A DNA stretch of 12,309 nucleotides from an uncultured beta proteobacterium. Lineage in GTDB: Bacteria > Pseudomonadota > Gammaproteobacteria > Burkholderiales > Burkholderiaceae. The translations under genes and the position numbers were made by a program. The notes under the pieces are model-generated. The model was not told the DNA's origin. It searched no databases and was given only the letters and a program-made list of their open reading frames with translations. Within the stretch, counting starts at the first letter, position 1, and each line of letters starts with the position of its first letter. The DNA is taken from positions 1 to 12,309 of the forward strand of contig CAIMPQ010000113.1 in NCBI GenBank assembly GCA_903843315.1, written 5' to 3'. Positions 1-6,352 of this stretch are shown in pieces.

Positions 1-47
1 CAAGCCAATAGAAGCACCCCACAAAAAATAGTTGTGATCAATCTCAT
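1..47 (-). CDS. N-terminus of a probable lipoprotein (partial, runs off left edge)
   Basis: Reading the minus strand from the ATG at 47-45 gives an uninterrupted frame to the window edge: a short basic start (MRLITT) and a hydrophobic stretch ending LLLA. The last two bases in the window (TG) begin either a Cys or a Trp codon. If it is Cys, this is a lipobox (L-L-A-C). An in-frame GTG at 65-63, directly after the stop of the upstream gene, has a GAGG 8 nt before it and is an alternative start. The gene follows the chalcone-isomerase-like gene on the same strand by about 18 nt or less, so it is probably the next gene of that operon. From memory, chalcone-isomerase-like genes in Proteobacteria often neighbour DUF3833 lipoprotein genes, so DUF3833 is a candidate. 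The 15 visible residues cannot prove this. Confidence 0.55.
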   Translation of the reverse strand, partial: MRLITTIFCGVLLLA

Positions 48-65
48 TGAAAAATATCTACTCAC

Positions 66-617
66 TTAACAAGCCTCATTAAAAAGTGGTGGTGGGCAAC
101 TTTGTCCCAATAGTTCAGCCCTAAGTTTTGGGGCGCTGGTTTTGGGGTCCAGCCAAATACCGAAAAATGCTTTTGAAAAATCTGCGCCGGGTATTTGAGC
201 AATCCTCTTACCTTCATAGTAAAAAGTAGTTCCTTGTTGGGGTATATAGATAGCAGTCAGCGTTTGACCAGATTCGATATTCGGTAAAAAGCTAGCTAGC
301 TCCCTTCCCCATAGGACTGCTTGCATATCGGACGTGCCAATTTTTTTCATTTCCTCCGCAGTACGATTGGCAATAGAGCTGCCAGTGAATGATTTGTGAT
401 ATCGCATATCTAATGCAAATTCAGAGGAAGATAAACTACCCGAGCGATAGAAAGAAGCGTCATAAATATGAAAGCCCCACCAAGTCAATTTGCCACTACC
501 CTGAAGCTTCGCAGAATTCAAGGCGGGGTCCATGCTGGCAAAGTCACGCGCAAAGCCAGCCGATAGTGAGATACAAAAAACAGCAAGCAATGCAATTGGT
601 ATCTTGAGCAAGGTCAT
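66..617 (-). CDS. Chalcone isomerase-like family exported protein
   Basis: A 183-residue protein with an N-terminal signal peptide: Lys5, a hydrophobic core at about 6-20, and probable cleavage near residues 20-23. The mature part has the features of bacterial chalcone-isomerase-like proteins: an opening G-x-G-K-L-T-W-W-G-F-x-I-Y-D-A segment (about 40-54), a YHKSF segment near 73, and the late G-x-x-F-Y-Y-E-G-K and AFFGIWLD stretches. In plants the fold isomerises flavonoids or binds fatty acids. No flavonoid pathway is seen here, and the bacterial exported members have no settled reaction, so a periplasmic fatty-acid or lipid role is only inference. Its start overlaps the stop of the DCC gene by 4 nt (ATGA at 617-614), so the two are almost certainly co-translated. 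A probable lipoprotein gene follows. Confidence 0.85.
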   Translation of the reverse strand: MTLLKIPIALLAVFCISLSAGFARDFASMDPALNSAKLQGSGKLTWWGFHIYDASFYRSGSLSSSEFALDMRYHKSFTGSSIANRTAEEMKKIGTSDMQAVLWGRELASFLPNIESGQTLTAIYIPQQGTTFYYEGKRIAQIPGADFSKAFFGIWLDPKTSAPKLRAELLGQSCPPPLFNEAC

Positions 618-1024
618 TTGCTACCCTTAGACGCCGTTACTTTAACCAATCCTAGGGCTGCAGGACCAAATAATTTTGAAATCGCATGTCTATTTTTTGC
701 AAAAAACCGATAAGCTACCTGCAATATGGGTTGCAAGGATTTTCTAGAAAATATCCACGCTAGATAAGGGAGCCCAGCCCGACGATAGGCCTCAGGGAAG
801 ACACTAACCCCTTGTATGAGAGTGCCATCGGCAAACTGTCCATACATTGCCGCCAAGGCTTGATCGCAAGAAACCCCGATTTTCTCGGGATCAAAATGCG
901 CAGAATGAATATCTACGAAATCGAGTTGGCCAGCCTGACTTCTACGGGATAAAAAAAGAATCTCCGCCTGACACAAAGGACAAGTTCCATCGTAAAACAG
1001 GGTTAATTTTTCAAGCTGGCTCAT
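614..1024 (-). CDS. DCC family (DUF393) thiol-disulfide oxidoreductase-like protein
   Basis: A 136-residue protein beginning with a beta strand and then the family signature D-G-T-C-P-L-C (residues 12-18, DxxCxxC), which gives the DCC family its name. It continues with a helix containing LSRR and a strand with FVDIHS. The CxxC pair suggests a thioredoxin-like redox or metal-binding role; no substrate is established. No signal peptide is visible, so it is probably cytoplasmic. Later segments (VFPEAYRRAGLPYLAWIF, then the AYRFFAKNRHAISKLFG tail) are typical of the family and could lie against the membrane. It is the first gene of the minus-strand operon, with its stop overlapping the start of the chalcone-isomerase-like gene. 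Only a weak GAG lies before its ATG. It is divergent from the DUF2237 gene, about 61 nt away. Confidence 0.88.
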   Translation of the reverse strand: MSQLEKLTLFYDGTCPLCQAEILFLSRRSQAGQLDFVDIHSAHFDPEKIGVSCDQALAAMYGQFADGTLIQGVSVFPEAYRRAGLPYLAWIFSRKSLQPILQVAYRFFAKNRHAISKLFGPAALGLVKVTASKGSK

Positions 1025-1085
1025 TACTCAGCAAGTTTAAGCCTTATTGAATAAACTGGCTGACGACAACTCTATGAAGGTTTTT

Positions 1086-1460
1086 ATGCAAAAAGATGTG
1101 GCTTTGAATGTATTTGGTGAACCCCTCATCCCCTGCTCCTTTGATCCCTTAACTGGCTTCTTTAGGGATGGCTGTTGTAAAACGGATGAGGAAGATGTTG
1201 GTAGTCATCTCGTGTGTGCGGTAGTGACAAAGCAATTTTTACAATTTAGCTTAGAAAAAGGGAATGACCTCATTACGCCTAGACCCGAATATCAATTTCC
1301 GGGTTTGGTTGCGGGAGACCAATGGTGTCTTTGCATTAATCGCTGGCTTGAAGCCGTCAATGCAAATTGCGCGCCCCTCATTAAATTGGAAAGTACCCAT
1401 ATCAATGCTTTAGGAACTGTAGCATTAGATATGCTGAAGCAATATTCGAGTGAAGTTTGA
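1086..1460 (+). CDS. DUF2237 family protein
   Basis: A 124-residue cytoplasmic protein with the DUF2237 signatures: N-V-F-G-E-P-L near residue 8, C-S-F-D-P-L-T-G-F-F-R-D-G-C-C (17-31), TPRPEYQFPGL (64-74), and G-D-Q-W-C-L-C followed by RWLEA (78-90). It has seven cysteines (17, 30, 31, 44, 81, 83, 95), most inside conserved motifs, which hints at metal or redox chemistry. No function is established. The frame opens earlier, at a TTG (1047) and an ATG (1074). I chose the ATG at 1086 because GAAGG lies 5 nt before it and the protein then begins close to the first conserved motif. Its stop overlaps the TTG start of the deacetylase-like gene, so the pair is co-translated. Confidence 0.85.
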   Translation: MQKDVALNVFGEPLIPCSFDPLTGFFRDGCCKTDEEDVGSHLVCAVVTKQFLQFSLEKGNDLITPRPEYQFPGLVAGDQWCLCINRWLEAVNANCAPLIKLESTHINALGTVALDMLKQYSSEV

Positions 1461-2356
1461 AAGCATTTTATACGGATCACTTTGTTTTACCTTTGCCAGC
1501 GGGACATCGTTTTCCGATGGAGAAATATTCTCGCTTGCGAGATTTAGTCGGCGAGTTAACTGGGGTAGATCTGATTGAAGCACCCGCTGCAAGCGACACC
1601 CAAATTCTTTATGCACACGATCCAAGCTATCTCATCAAAGTGATCGAAGGAAAACTGTCACCTCAGGAGCAAAAAGAGATTGGCTTTCCTTGGAGTGAAA
1701 AAATGGTGGAGCGCTCGAGACGCTCAGCGGGCGCGACTGTCGCTGCAGCCAAGATGGCACTGAATGAAGGTATTGCTATTAATTTAGCGGGTGGCACCCA
1801 CCATGCCTACCGCGACATGGGTAGTGGGTTTTGTGTTTTCAATGACTCTGCAATTGCAGCCAGAGCACTTCAAAAAGAAATTAGTTCAAAGCTGAAAGTA
1901 GCAATCATTGATTTGGATGTTCATCAGGGAAATGGTACAGCCTCTATTCTGGAAAATGATCCTACGATCTTTACTCTATCTATCCATGGTGAGAATAACT
2001 TTCCCTTTAAGAAAGAAGTGAGCGACCTAGACCTGGGGCTTGCAGATGGATGTGATGATTCCACTTATTTGAATGCCCTTACAGAATCCTTGAATGAACT
2101 TGGCGATCGATTTAAGACAGACTTCGTAATTTATCTGGCTGGCGCAGATCCCCATGAGGATGATCGATTGGGTAGGCTGAAGCTCAGCAAAGAGGGTATG
2201 CGCCTACGGGATGAGGCAGTATTGGCGTATGCGCTAGACAGAAAATTACCACTAGCTATATCCATGGCGGGCGGTTACGGCAAGGAAATTGGGTCGACGG
2301 TTGACCTCCATTTTCAAACCATCAAAACCGCCCTGCAATTCCAAAAGAAATACTAA
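1457..2356 (+). CDS. Histone deacetylase family (zinc-dependent amidohydrolase) protein
   Basis: A 299-residue arginase/deacetylase-fold enzyme of the HDAC/AcuC/acetylpolyamine amidohydrolase superfamily. Visible active-site elements are the tandem histidines in GGTHHA (His115, His116), the metal ligands in DLDVHQGNG (Asp154, His156), the third metal ligand in AGADPHED (Asp231), and the transition-state tyrosine in GGYG (Tyr274). A complete catalytic set argues for an active deacetylase. The substrate (acetyl-lysine, acetylpolyamine or a small acetyl compound) cannot be read from the sequence. The short single-domain form resembles bacterial class IV-like members. It starts at a TTG that overlaps the DUF2237 stop (TTGA at 1457-1460), with only a weak purine stretch ahead, so translation is probably coupled. 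Its end overlaps the convergent phasin gene by 4 nt. Confidence 0.93.
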   Translation: MKAFYTDHFVLPLPAGHRFPMEKYSRLRDLVGELTGVDLIEAPAASDTQILYAHDPSYLIKVIEGKLSPQEQKEIGFPWSEKMVERSRRSAGATVAAAKMALNEGIAINLAGGTHHAYRDMGSGFCVFNDSAIAARALQKEISSKLKVAIIDLDVHQGNGTASILENDPTIFTLSIHGENNFPFKKEVSDLDLGLADGCDDSTYLNALTESLNELGDRFKTDFVIYLAGADPHEDDRLGRLKLSKEGMRLRDEAVLAYALDRKLPLAISMAGGYGKEIGSTVDLHFQTIKTALQFQKKY

Positions 2357-2904
2357 GATTTCTTTTTACTTGCTCCTTTAGGATTCGCAAGATTGCTCAC
2401 GTTCTCAACGCTTTTTTCGAAATTCGCAAATGAATCCGCCATCGTAGCGCGGATCAATTCGAAATTTTGAAGTGCATTATTAAAGGAAGTTTTGAAAATA
2501 GACACGTAGGCCTCACTACCGATGGGCGCATTATCAGTAGCATCATTCACAAAATGAATGAGGTCGGCTTTAGATTCCTGAATCATCGCCTCAGCAATAT
2601 CTGACAGCTCCTTATTGCCTGATTTGAGTACCTCAAGTAATTGATGGTGGTAATGAGTTACTTCCTTTGCCGCGTCTTGTAACACTTCCGCGTGGACGTA
2701 TTCAAAGGCCGAACGGGGATCTTGGGTTTTCAGCAGCTCAGAAACCCGCTTCTGAATGAGTGCGGCTAATTCTTGGGTAGCCTGTTGATTAATCTGTGCA
2801 ATCGCTTGGGCACTTTCAGCCGCTACAAGTCCAGCCGCCTTCGACGCATCTATTGCCCTCTGCTGATTTGGCATAGCACTGACATTAAATGGATTCTTGC
2901 TCAT
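2353..2904 (-). CDS. Phasin family protein (polyhydroxyalkanoate granule-associated)
   Basis: A 183-residue, almost entirely helical protein without signal peptide or membrane segment. It is rich in Ala, Gln and Glu, with amphipathic heptad-like stretches (ESAQAIAQINQQATQELAAL; then helices around EVLKSGNKELSDIAEAM and NALQNFELIRATMADSF) and a basic tail (ASKKKS). Length and layout fit phasins, which coat polyhydroxybutyrate granules and control their number and size. The start is supported by AAAGG 5 nt before the ATG. No PHB synthase, thiolase or reductase gene lies in this window, so the link to PHB rests on family resemblance. It converges on the deacetylase-like gene, with the two stops overlapping by 4 nt and no room for a terminator between them. 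Confidence 0.85.
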   Translation of the reverse strand: MSKNPFNVSAMPNQQRAIDASKAAGLVAAESAQAIAQINQQATQELAALIQKRVSELLKTQDPRSAFEYVHAEVLQDAAKEVTHYHHQLLEVLKSGNKELSDIAEAMIQESKADLIHFVNDATDNAPIGSEAYVSIFKTSFNNALQNFELIRATMADSFANFEKSVENVSNLANPKGASKKKS

Positions 2905-3026
2905 GGAGACCTTTCAGATGGTGATTACCCCTTCCAATCTACTCTCGTTTGAGGGGGTTTCTATAGAGGAATACCAGTAGATTTCATGTACAGCCGCCAA
3001 AATAACTCAGCTGAGAAACTACCATA

Positions 3027-3164
3027 CTAAGACCAGTATGAAATGCCGCCCAACACTGCAACATCCGCTTCGGGGGGCATTGTCATCAGGTATGCGGCAA
3101 CACAAGCTGCGACGATCAATAAAAGACCGGCCACTAGCCCCCAATTCTGTAAATTCGTTCGCAT
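3027..3164 (-). CDS. Small single-helix membrane protein, 45 aa
   Basis: A short frame starting MRTNLQNWG, followed by one strongly hydrophobic stretch (residues 8-27, about WGLVAGLLLIVAACVAAYLM) and a short polar tail ending ISYWS. Its best support is an excellent Shine-Dalgarno: AGGAG (complement of 3172-3176) exactly 7 nt before the ATG at 3164, better than that of most genes here. The Arg at position 2 and the acidic tail suggest an N-in orientation, but this is inference. I do not recognise the family. It starts 32 nt from the divergent DUF1345 membrane gene, so the two may share a promoter region, and it lies upstream of the phasin gene on the same strand with about 120 nt between. Its 3' end contains a small inverted repeat (CATACT and AGTATG). 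Confidence 0.65.
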   Translation of the reverse strand: MRTNLQNWGLVAGLLLIVAACVAAYLMTMPPEADVAVLGGISYWS

Positions 3165-3196
3165 TATTTTTCTCCTAACTATTTACGTCTATTATT

Positions 3197-3880
3197 ATGC
3201 ATATGAAAACGACTCACTGGACTCAACACTGGCATCATATTAGTGCGAGCTTTCGACTCCTCATTATCTGCATTGCAGGTGTCGCTGCTTTTTTCTTTTT
3301 CTCAACAGTTTCCTCACTTCCAGTTCGCCTCACGCTTTCTTGGAGTATTGCAGGCAGTTTATATCTTCTGCTATCTTATTCAATGATGTATTTCTCAAAT
3401 GAAGAAAACATCTTCAGCCTCTCTCAAAAAGAAGATGATGGCGCACCCATCATCCTGCTCATCACTGTTTTAGCCTCGATTGCTAGCTTAGTAGCTATTG
3501 TGATCATTCTTTCTAATATTAAATCGCCAACGATGGCAGAGCCCATTAGAAACATCGCTCTGGTTTTGCTTACCTATGTCATTTCCTGGCTTCTGGTTCA
3601 CACAGCATTCGCACTGCACTATGCTCAAGCTTATTACCAGGACCTTGAGAAAGCAAAAAAACCTCCCTTAATCTTTCCAGAGAAATTAAGACCAATTTAT
3701 GTCGATTTTCTTTACTTCTCCATGGTGATCGGCATGACCTGCCAAACTGCTGACGTCAATATTGCCAGCTCTAGAATGCGCTATTTAGTGATGATCCAAG
3801 GCATGATTGCATTTATTTTTAATGCCACATTGCTGGCAATGGCAATCAATATCATTTCCGGGGTAGTTGCACTAAATTAA
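3197..3880 (+). CDS. DUF1345 family integral membrane protein
   Basis: A protein of about 227 residues with five or six hydrophobic segments (about 18-37, 44-65, 84-107, 118-141, 171-182 and 198-224). The family is recognised by the HTAFALHYAQAYY stretch (135-147) and the DFLYFSMVIGMTCQTADV stretch (170-187). DUF1345 proteins are inner-membrane proteins of unknown function. Neither possible ATG (3197 or 3203) has a Shine-Dalgarno. A TATTAT hexamer at 3190-3195 could act as a -10 element and would place transcription start at about 3202-3203, which would make the message leaderless from the second ATG. The start is therefore uncertain by two codons. It is divergent from the 45-aa membrane protein gene. 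Confidence 0.9.
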   Translation: MHMKTTHWTQHWHHISASFRLLIICIAGVAAFFFFSTVSSLPVRLTLSWSIAGSLYLLLSYSMMYFSNEENIFSLSQKEDDGAPIILLITVLASIASLVAIVIILSNIKSPTMAEPIRNIALVLLTYVISWLLVHTAFALHYAQAYYQDLEKAKKPPLIFPEKLRPIYVDFLYFSMVIGMTCQTADVNIASSRMRYLVMIQGMIAFIFNATLLAMAINIISGVVALN

Positions 3881-3904
3881 ATCTAGAGTCTGGCTATATC
3901 TATT

Positions 3905-4873
3905 TTATTGTGGCTTAATGCCAGCGTTTTTCATGGCGGCCTTCCACCTCTCAATATCCGACAGTAGAAATTTGGATGTGTAAGTAGGATTCGCAGTGTC
4001 AGGTCCAGCAACTGAAGCATCCATCTCGCTATAACGGCGAATCAACAAAGGATCTTTAAGTGCATTATTTAATGCTTTCGTCAATCGATCAACAATCGGC
4101 TTCGGCGTGTCTTTGGGGGCGTATAAAGCATGCCATACAGTCAGCTGAAAGCCTGGCATTCCTGACTGACTGAAGGTTGGAGTAGTAGGCATAGTGCTAA
4201 GTCTGTCTTTGCTAGCCACCGCAAGGGCTTTTAAATTACCCGCTCGAATATGCTGCAAAGTGCTGGCCGGTTGATCGCAGATCACGTCCACTTGGCCTGC
4301 CAATAAATCATTCAAAGCCGGGCCAGTACCTTTGTATGACACCGAGGTCCAGGAGGCGGAAAGTGTAGATTTCATCAGTGATTCACACAAATTGGTTGTT
4401 GAACCAATGCCTGCATTAGCGAAATTCACTTTCCCTGGATTAGCTCGCACATAATCTATAAATCCTTGGAGCGTCTCTGCCGGAAAATCTTTTCGTGCAA
4501 CCAATACCATGGGCACATCTGTCACCATGCCGATAGGTACAAAATCCGTTCCAGGGTCATAACTTAATTTTGCATACAAGGCTGGCGCTGCTGCTTGTGC
4601 CATATTGTGAAAAAGTAGCGTGTATCCATCTGGATTCGCTTTGGCTACCCTAGCAGAACCGATAGTCCCACCCGCGCCCCCAGTATTTTCCACAATCACA
4701 GTCTGCCCTAGATCTTTGGACATGACTTGAGCCAGGATTCTTCCCAGTACATCAGTAGATCCGGCTGGGGCATAAGGAACCACCATCACTATTTGTTTAT
4801 CAGGATAGGCTGCAAAAACGATAGACACTGAACAACATGCGAATGCCAAAATTATTTTTTGAATGAATTTCAT
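3905..4873 (-). CDS. Bug/TctC family tripartite tricarboxylate transporter substrate-binding protein
   Basis: A 322-residue periplasmic receptor. The signal peptide has Lys2 and Lys6, a hydrophobic core, and probable cleavage after VFA (residue 21). The mature protein begins YPDKQI and carries the Bug hallmarks PYAPAGSTD (33-41), GTIGSARVAKANPDGYTLL, the mid-protein LAGQVDVICDQPA stretch, and GMPGFQLTVWHALYAPKDTP. Such receptors bind small carboxylates, usually with the ligand carboxylate held by backbone groups, so the ligand cannot be predicted. GGAAAAG precedes the ATG. It lies 30 nt downstream of the dehydrogenase gene on the same strand, suggesting that its ligand feeds that pathway. No TctA/TctB membrane components are nearby, so it is an orphan receptor, as is usual in Burkholderiales. 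Confidence 0.95.
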   Translation of the reverse strand: MKFIQKIILAFACCSVSIVFAAYPDKQIVMVVPYAPAGSTDVLGRILAQVMSKDLGQTVIVENTGGAGGTIGSARVAKANPDGYTLLFHNMAQAAAPALYAKLSYDPGTDFVPIGMVTDVPMVLVARKDFPAETLQGFIDYVRANPGKVNFANAGIGSTTNLCESLMKSTLSASWTSVSYKGTGPALNDLLAGQVDVICDQPASTLQHIRAGNLKALAVASKDRLSTMPTTPTFSQSGMPGFQLTVWHALYAPKDTPKPIVDRLTKALNNALKDPLLIRRYSEMDASVAGPDTANPTYTSKFLLSDIERWKAAMKNAGIKPQ

Positions 4874-4903
4874 GACTTTTCCATGGTTACAAGATTAAAA
4901 GAG

Positions 4904-5803
4904 TTACCGCTTTTGAGATCTCACGTAGTCATACATCGCCGTATGGTCTGCGCCTTTACCTAACTTTTGATCTGCCTCCTTGGCAGTCGCTACGCATTGT
5001 TGGGCTAAATTGGCATAACAATTCATATCCTGAATAAACTTCAGAGCGATCTGTACATCCTTACTCATCAAAGTCAATGAGAACCCCGAGTTGAAAGCAT
5101 CATTTAGCATGAAGTTCTCCACCTTATTCTCTGTTGTATTGTTTCTGCCTGTAGAGGCATTGAATACGGTATTTACTACATGGGTATCCAGGCCAAACTC
5201 AGCTGCGGCATTAAGCGCTTCACTGACTGCAATTAAACCCGCTGCAGACACGTAGTTATTTAATGCTTTGACTGCATGTGCCGCACCGGCATCGCCCACC
5301 TGAACAATGCTCTTACCCATACACCCAAGCAAGGGACTTAATTCTTCAAAATGGGTCTTCTGGCCACCAACAATAATCGAAAGTGACCCATCAATTGCTT
5401 TTTTGACTCCTCCTGATACGGGAGCATCTACAAACTTGATTCCCAATTGCGCTAATTTTTTGTTATTTTCTTTAGATGACGTTGGGCTCGAAGAGCTCAT
5501 ATCAATGAGATAACTATTTTTTGGCAACTTTTCAGCAATCCCTGCTTGACCAGTGCTACCCCAGAGTAAGGAATCAATGATTGTGCTATCCGGCAGCATC
5601 AGTATGGTTATATCAGCATCTTGAATCGCTTGTTCAGGACTTGAGACAAACTGAAATCTTTTATCGTCTGCAAATTTTGCTGCGACATCTTTATTTAAAT
5701 CGAACCCAGCAAGCGCATATCCCGCCTTGAGCAGATTCTTTGCCATCGGAACACCCATCAACCCTAAGCCAACAAAGGCGATTTTTGTATCTGCTGGCTT
5801 CAT
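4904..5803 (-). CDS. NAD(P)-dependent oxidoreductase of the 3-hydroxyisobutyrate dehydrogenase family
   Basis: A 299-residue beta-hydroxyacid dehydrogenase. The N-terminal Rossmann domain carries G-L-G-L-M-G-V-P-M-A (residues 12-21). A substrate-binding stretch D-A-P-V-S-G-G (126-132) is followed by IDGSLSIIVGG. The catalytic lysine of the K-x-x-N-N motif is Lys179 in VKALNN, and LMSKDVQIAL is the late conserved motif. Family members reduce or oxidise 3-hydroxyisobutyrate, tartronate semialdehyde or related acids; the exact substrate is not readable. An aromatic residue follows G-F-D at the end of the second strand (FDLN), where many NAD-dependent members have an acidic residue, so NAD preference is plausible but not proven. 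Its ATG overlaps the stop of the preceding gene by one base (TAATG), which indicates translational coupling. The Bug receptor gene follows after 30 nt. Confidence 0.93.
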   Translation of the reverse strand: MKPADTKIAFVGLGLMGVPMAKNLLKAGYALAGFDLNKDVAAKFADDKRFQFVSSPEQAIQDADITILMLPDSTIIDSLLWGSTGQAGIAEKLPKNSYLIDMSSSSPTSSKENNKKLAQLGIKFVDAPVSGGVKKAIDGSLSIIVGGQKTHFEELSPLLGCMGKSIVQVGDAGAAHAVKALNNYVSAAGLIAVSEALNAAAEFGLDTHVVNTVFNASTGRNNTTENKVENFMLNDAFNSGFSLTLMSKDVQIALKFIQDMNCYANLAQQCVATAKEADQKLGKGADHTAMYDYVRSQKR

Positions 5804-6180
5804 TAGATGCCCATTTCCTTAAATACTTCCTTAGCCACTCGGAAACTATCAATTGCGGCTGGGACTCCACAGTAAATCGCCACTTGTAAAAAGACTTCTT
5901 TAATTTCTTCTTTAGTAAGGCCATTATTAATGGCGCCTCTGACATGAAGCTTGAGTTCATGCGGTCGATTCAATGCAGCAATCATTGCTAAATTCAAGAA
6001 ACTGCGTGTTTTTCTTTCTAGACCAGGGCGATTCCAGATTTCATTCCAGCAATACTCTGTAACCAACTCCTGCATTGGCATGTTGAAATCATCGGCATTC
6101 TTAAGTGAATTTTCTACATACTCTGCGCCAAGAACTTCTTTACGTGTTTTTAGGCCTTTTTCAAATAGCTCGCGATTCAT
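5803..6180 (-). CDS. Carboxymuconolactone decarboxylase family protein
   Basis: A 125-residue all-helical protein of the PcaC-like branch of the CMD/AhpD superfamily. The diagnostic stretch is ERKTRSFLNLAMIAAL, then RPHELKLHVRGAINNG (His79), LTKEEIKEVFLQVAIYCGVPAAIDSF and VAKEVF. It lacks the CxxC of AhpD peroxidases (its cysteines 44 and 104 are separate), so a decarboxylase or lactone-acting role is more likely. No other protocatechuate-pathway gene is present, so true PcaC function is uncertain. The frame extends to an ATG at 6192, but I chose 6180: the GGGA part of a GGGAAGAG stretch (complement of 6183-6190) lies 6 nt before it, and MNRELFEKGLKTRKEVLG matches the usual family start. It is the first gene of a three-gene operon, coupled to the dehydrogenase by TAATG. 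Confidence 0.92.
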   Translation of the reverse strand: MNRELFEKGLKTRKEVLGAEYVENSLKNADDFNMPMQELVTEYCWNEIWNRPGLERKTRSFLNLAMIAALNRPHELKLHVRGAINNGLTKEEIKEVFLQVAIYCGVPAAIDSFRVAKEVFKEMGI

Positions 6181-6228
6181 GTCTCTTCCCATTCATTAGT
6201 AAAATATTTTTATATTGATAAGCTAATG

Positions 6229-6243
6229 GGGGTTTGTAACCCC
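6229..6243. other. Perfect 6-bp hairpin between the channel gene and the catabolic operon
   Basis: GGGGTT, a TGT loop, then AACCCC form a perfect GC-rich stem. It lies 49 nt before the start of the carboxymuconolactone-decarboxylase-family gene and about 110 nt past the stop of the channel gene, both on the minus strand. No run of T follows on the minus strand, so it is not a clear intrinsic terminator. It could instead sit in the leader of the catabolic operon or help separate the two units. The rest of 6181-6352 is AT-rich next to the start codon (including AAAATATTTT) and holds no gene I can support. Confidence 0.4.
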
Positions 6244-6352
6244 GCATCAGACGATAAATACTACCGCTTTTTAGGGTTGGAAGCCGAAACTGAATCTGGA
6301 CTACTCGTTAATACCTATGAAAGGCCGAGCTAGGTCATCAGAAAGCTATTGA

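Noticed and set aside
2932..2963. ACCCC and GGGGT repeats upstream of the phasin gene, considered as a terminator.
   Set aside because: The stem is short, the loop is over 20 nt and no proper T run follows.
5307..5513. Plus-strand open frames of 60-90 codons opposite the dehydrogenase, the channel and the phosphodiesterase genes.
   Set aside because: They lie fully antisense to genes with clear family motifs, have no ribosome sites and no recognisable domains.
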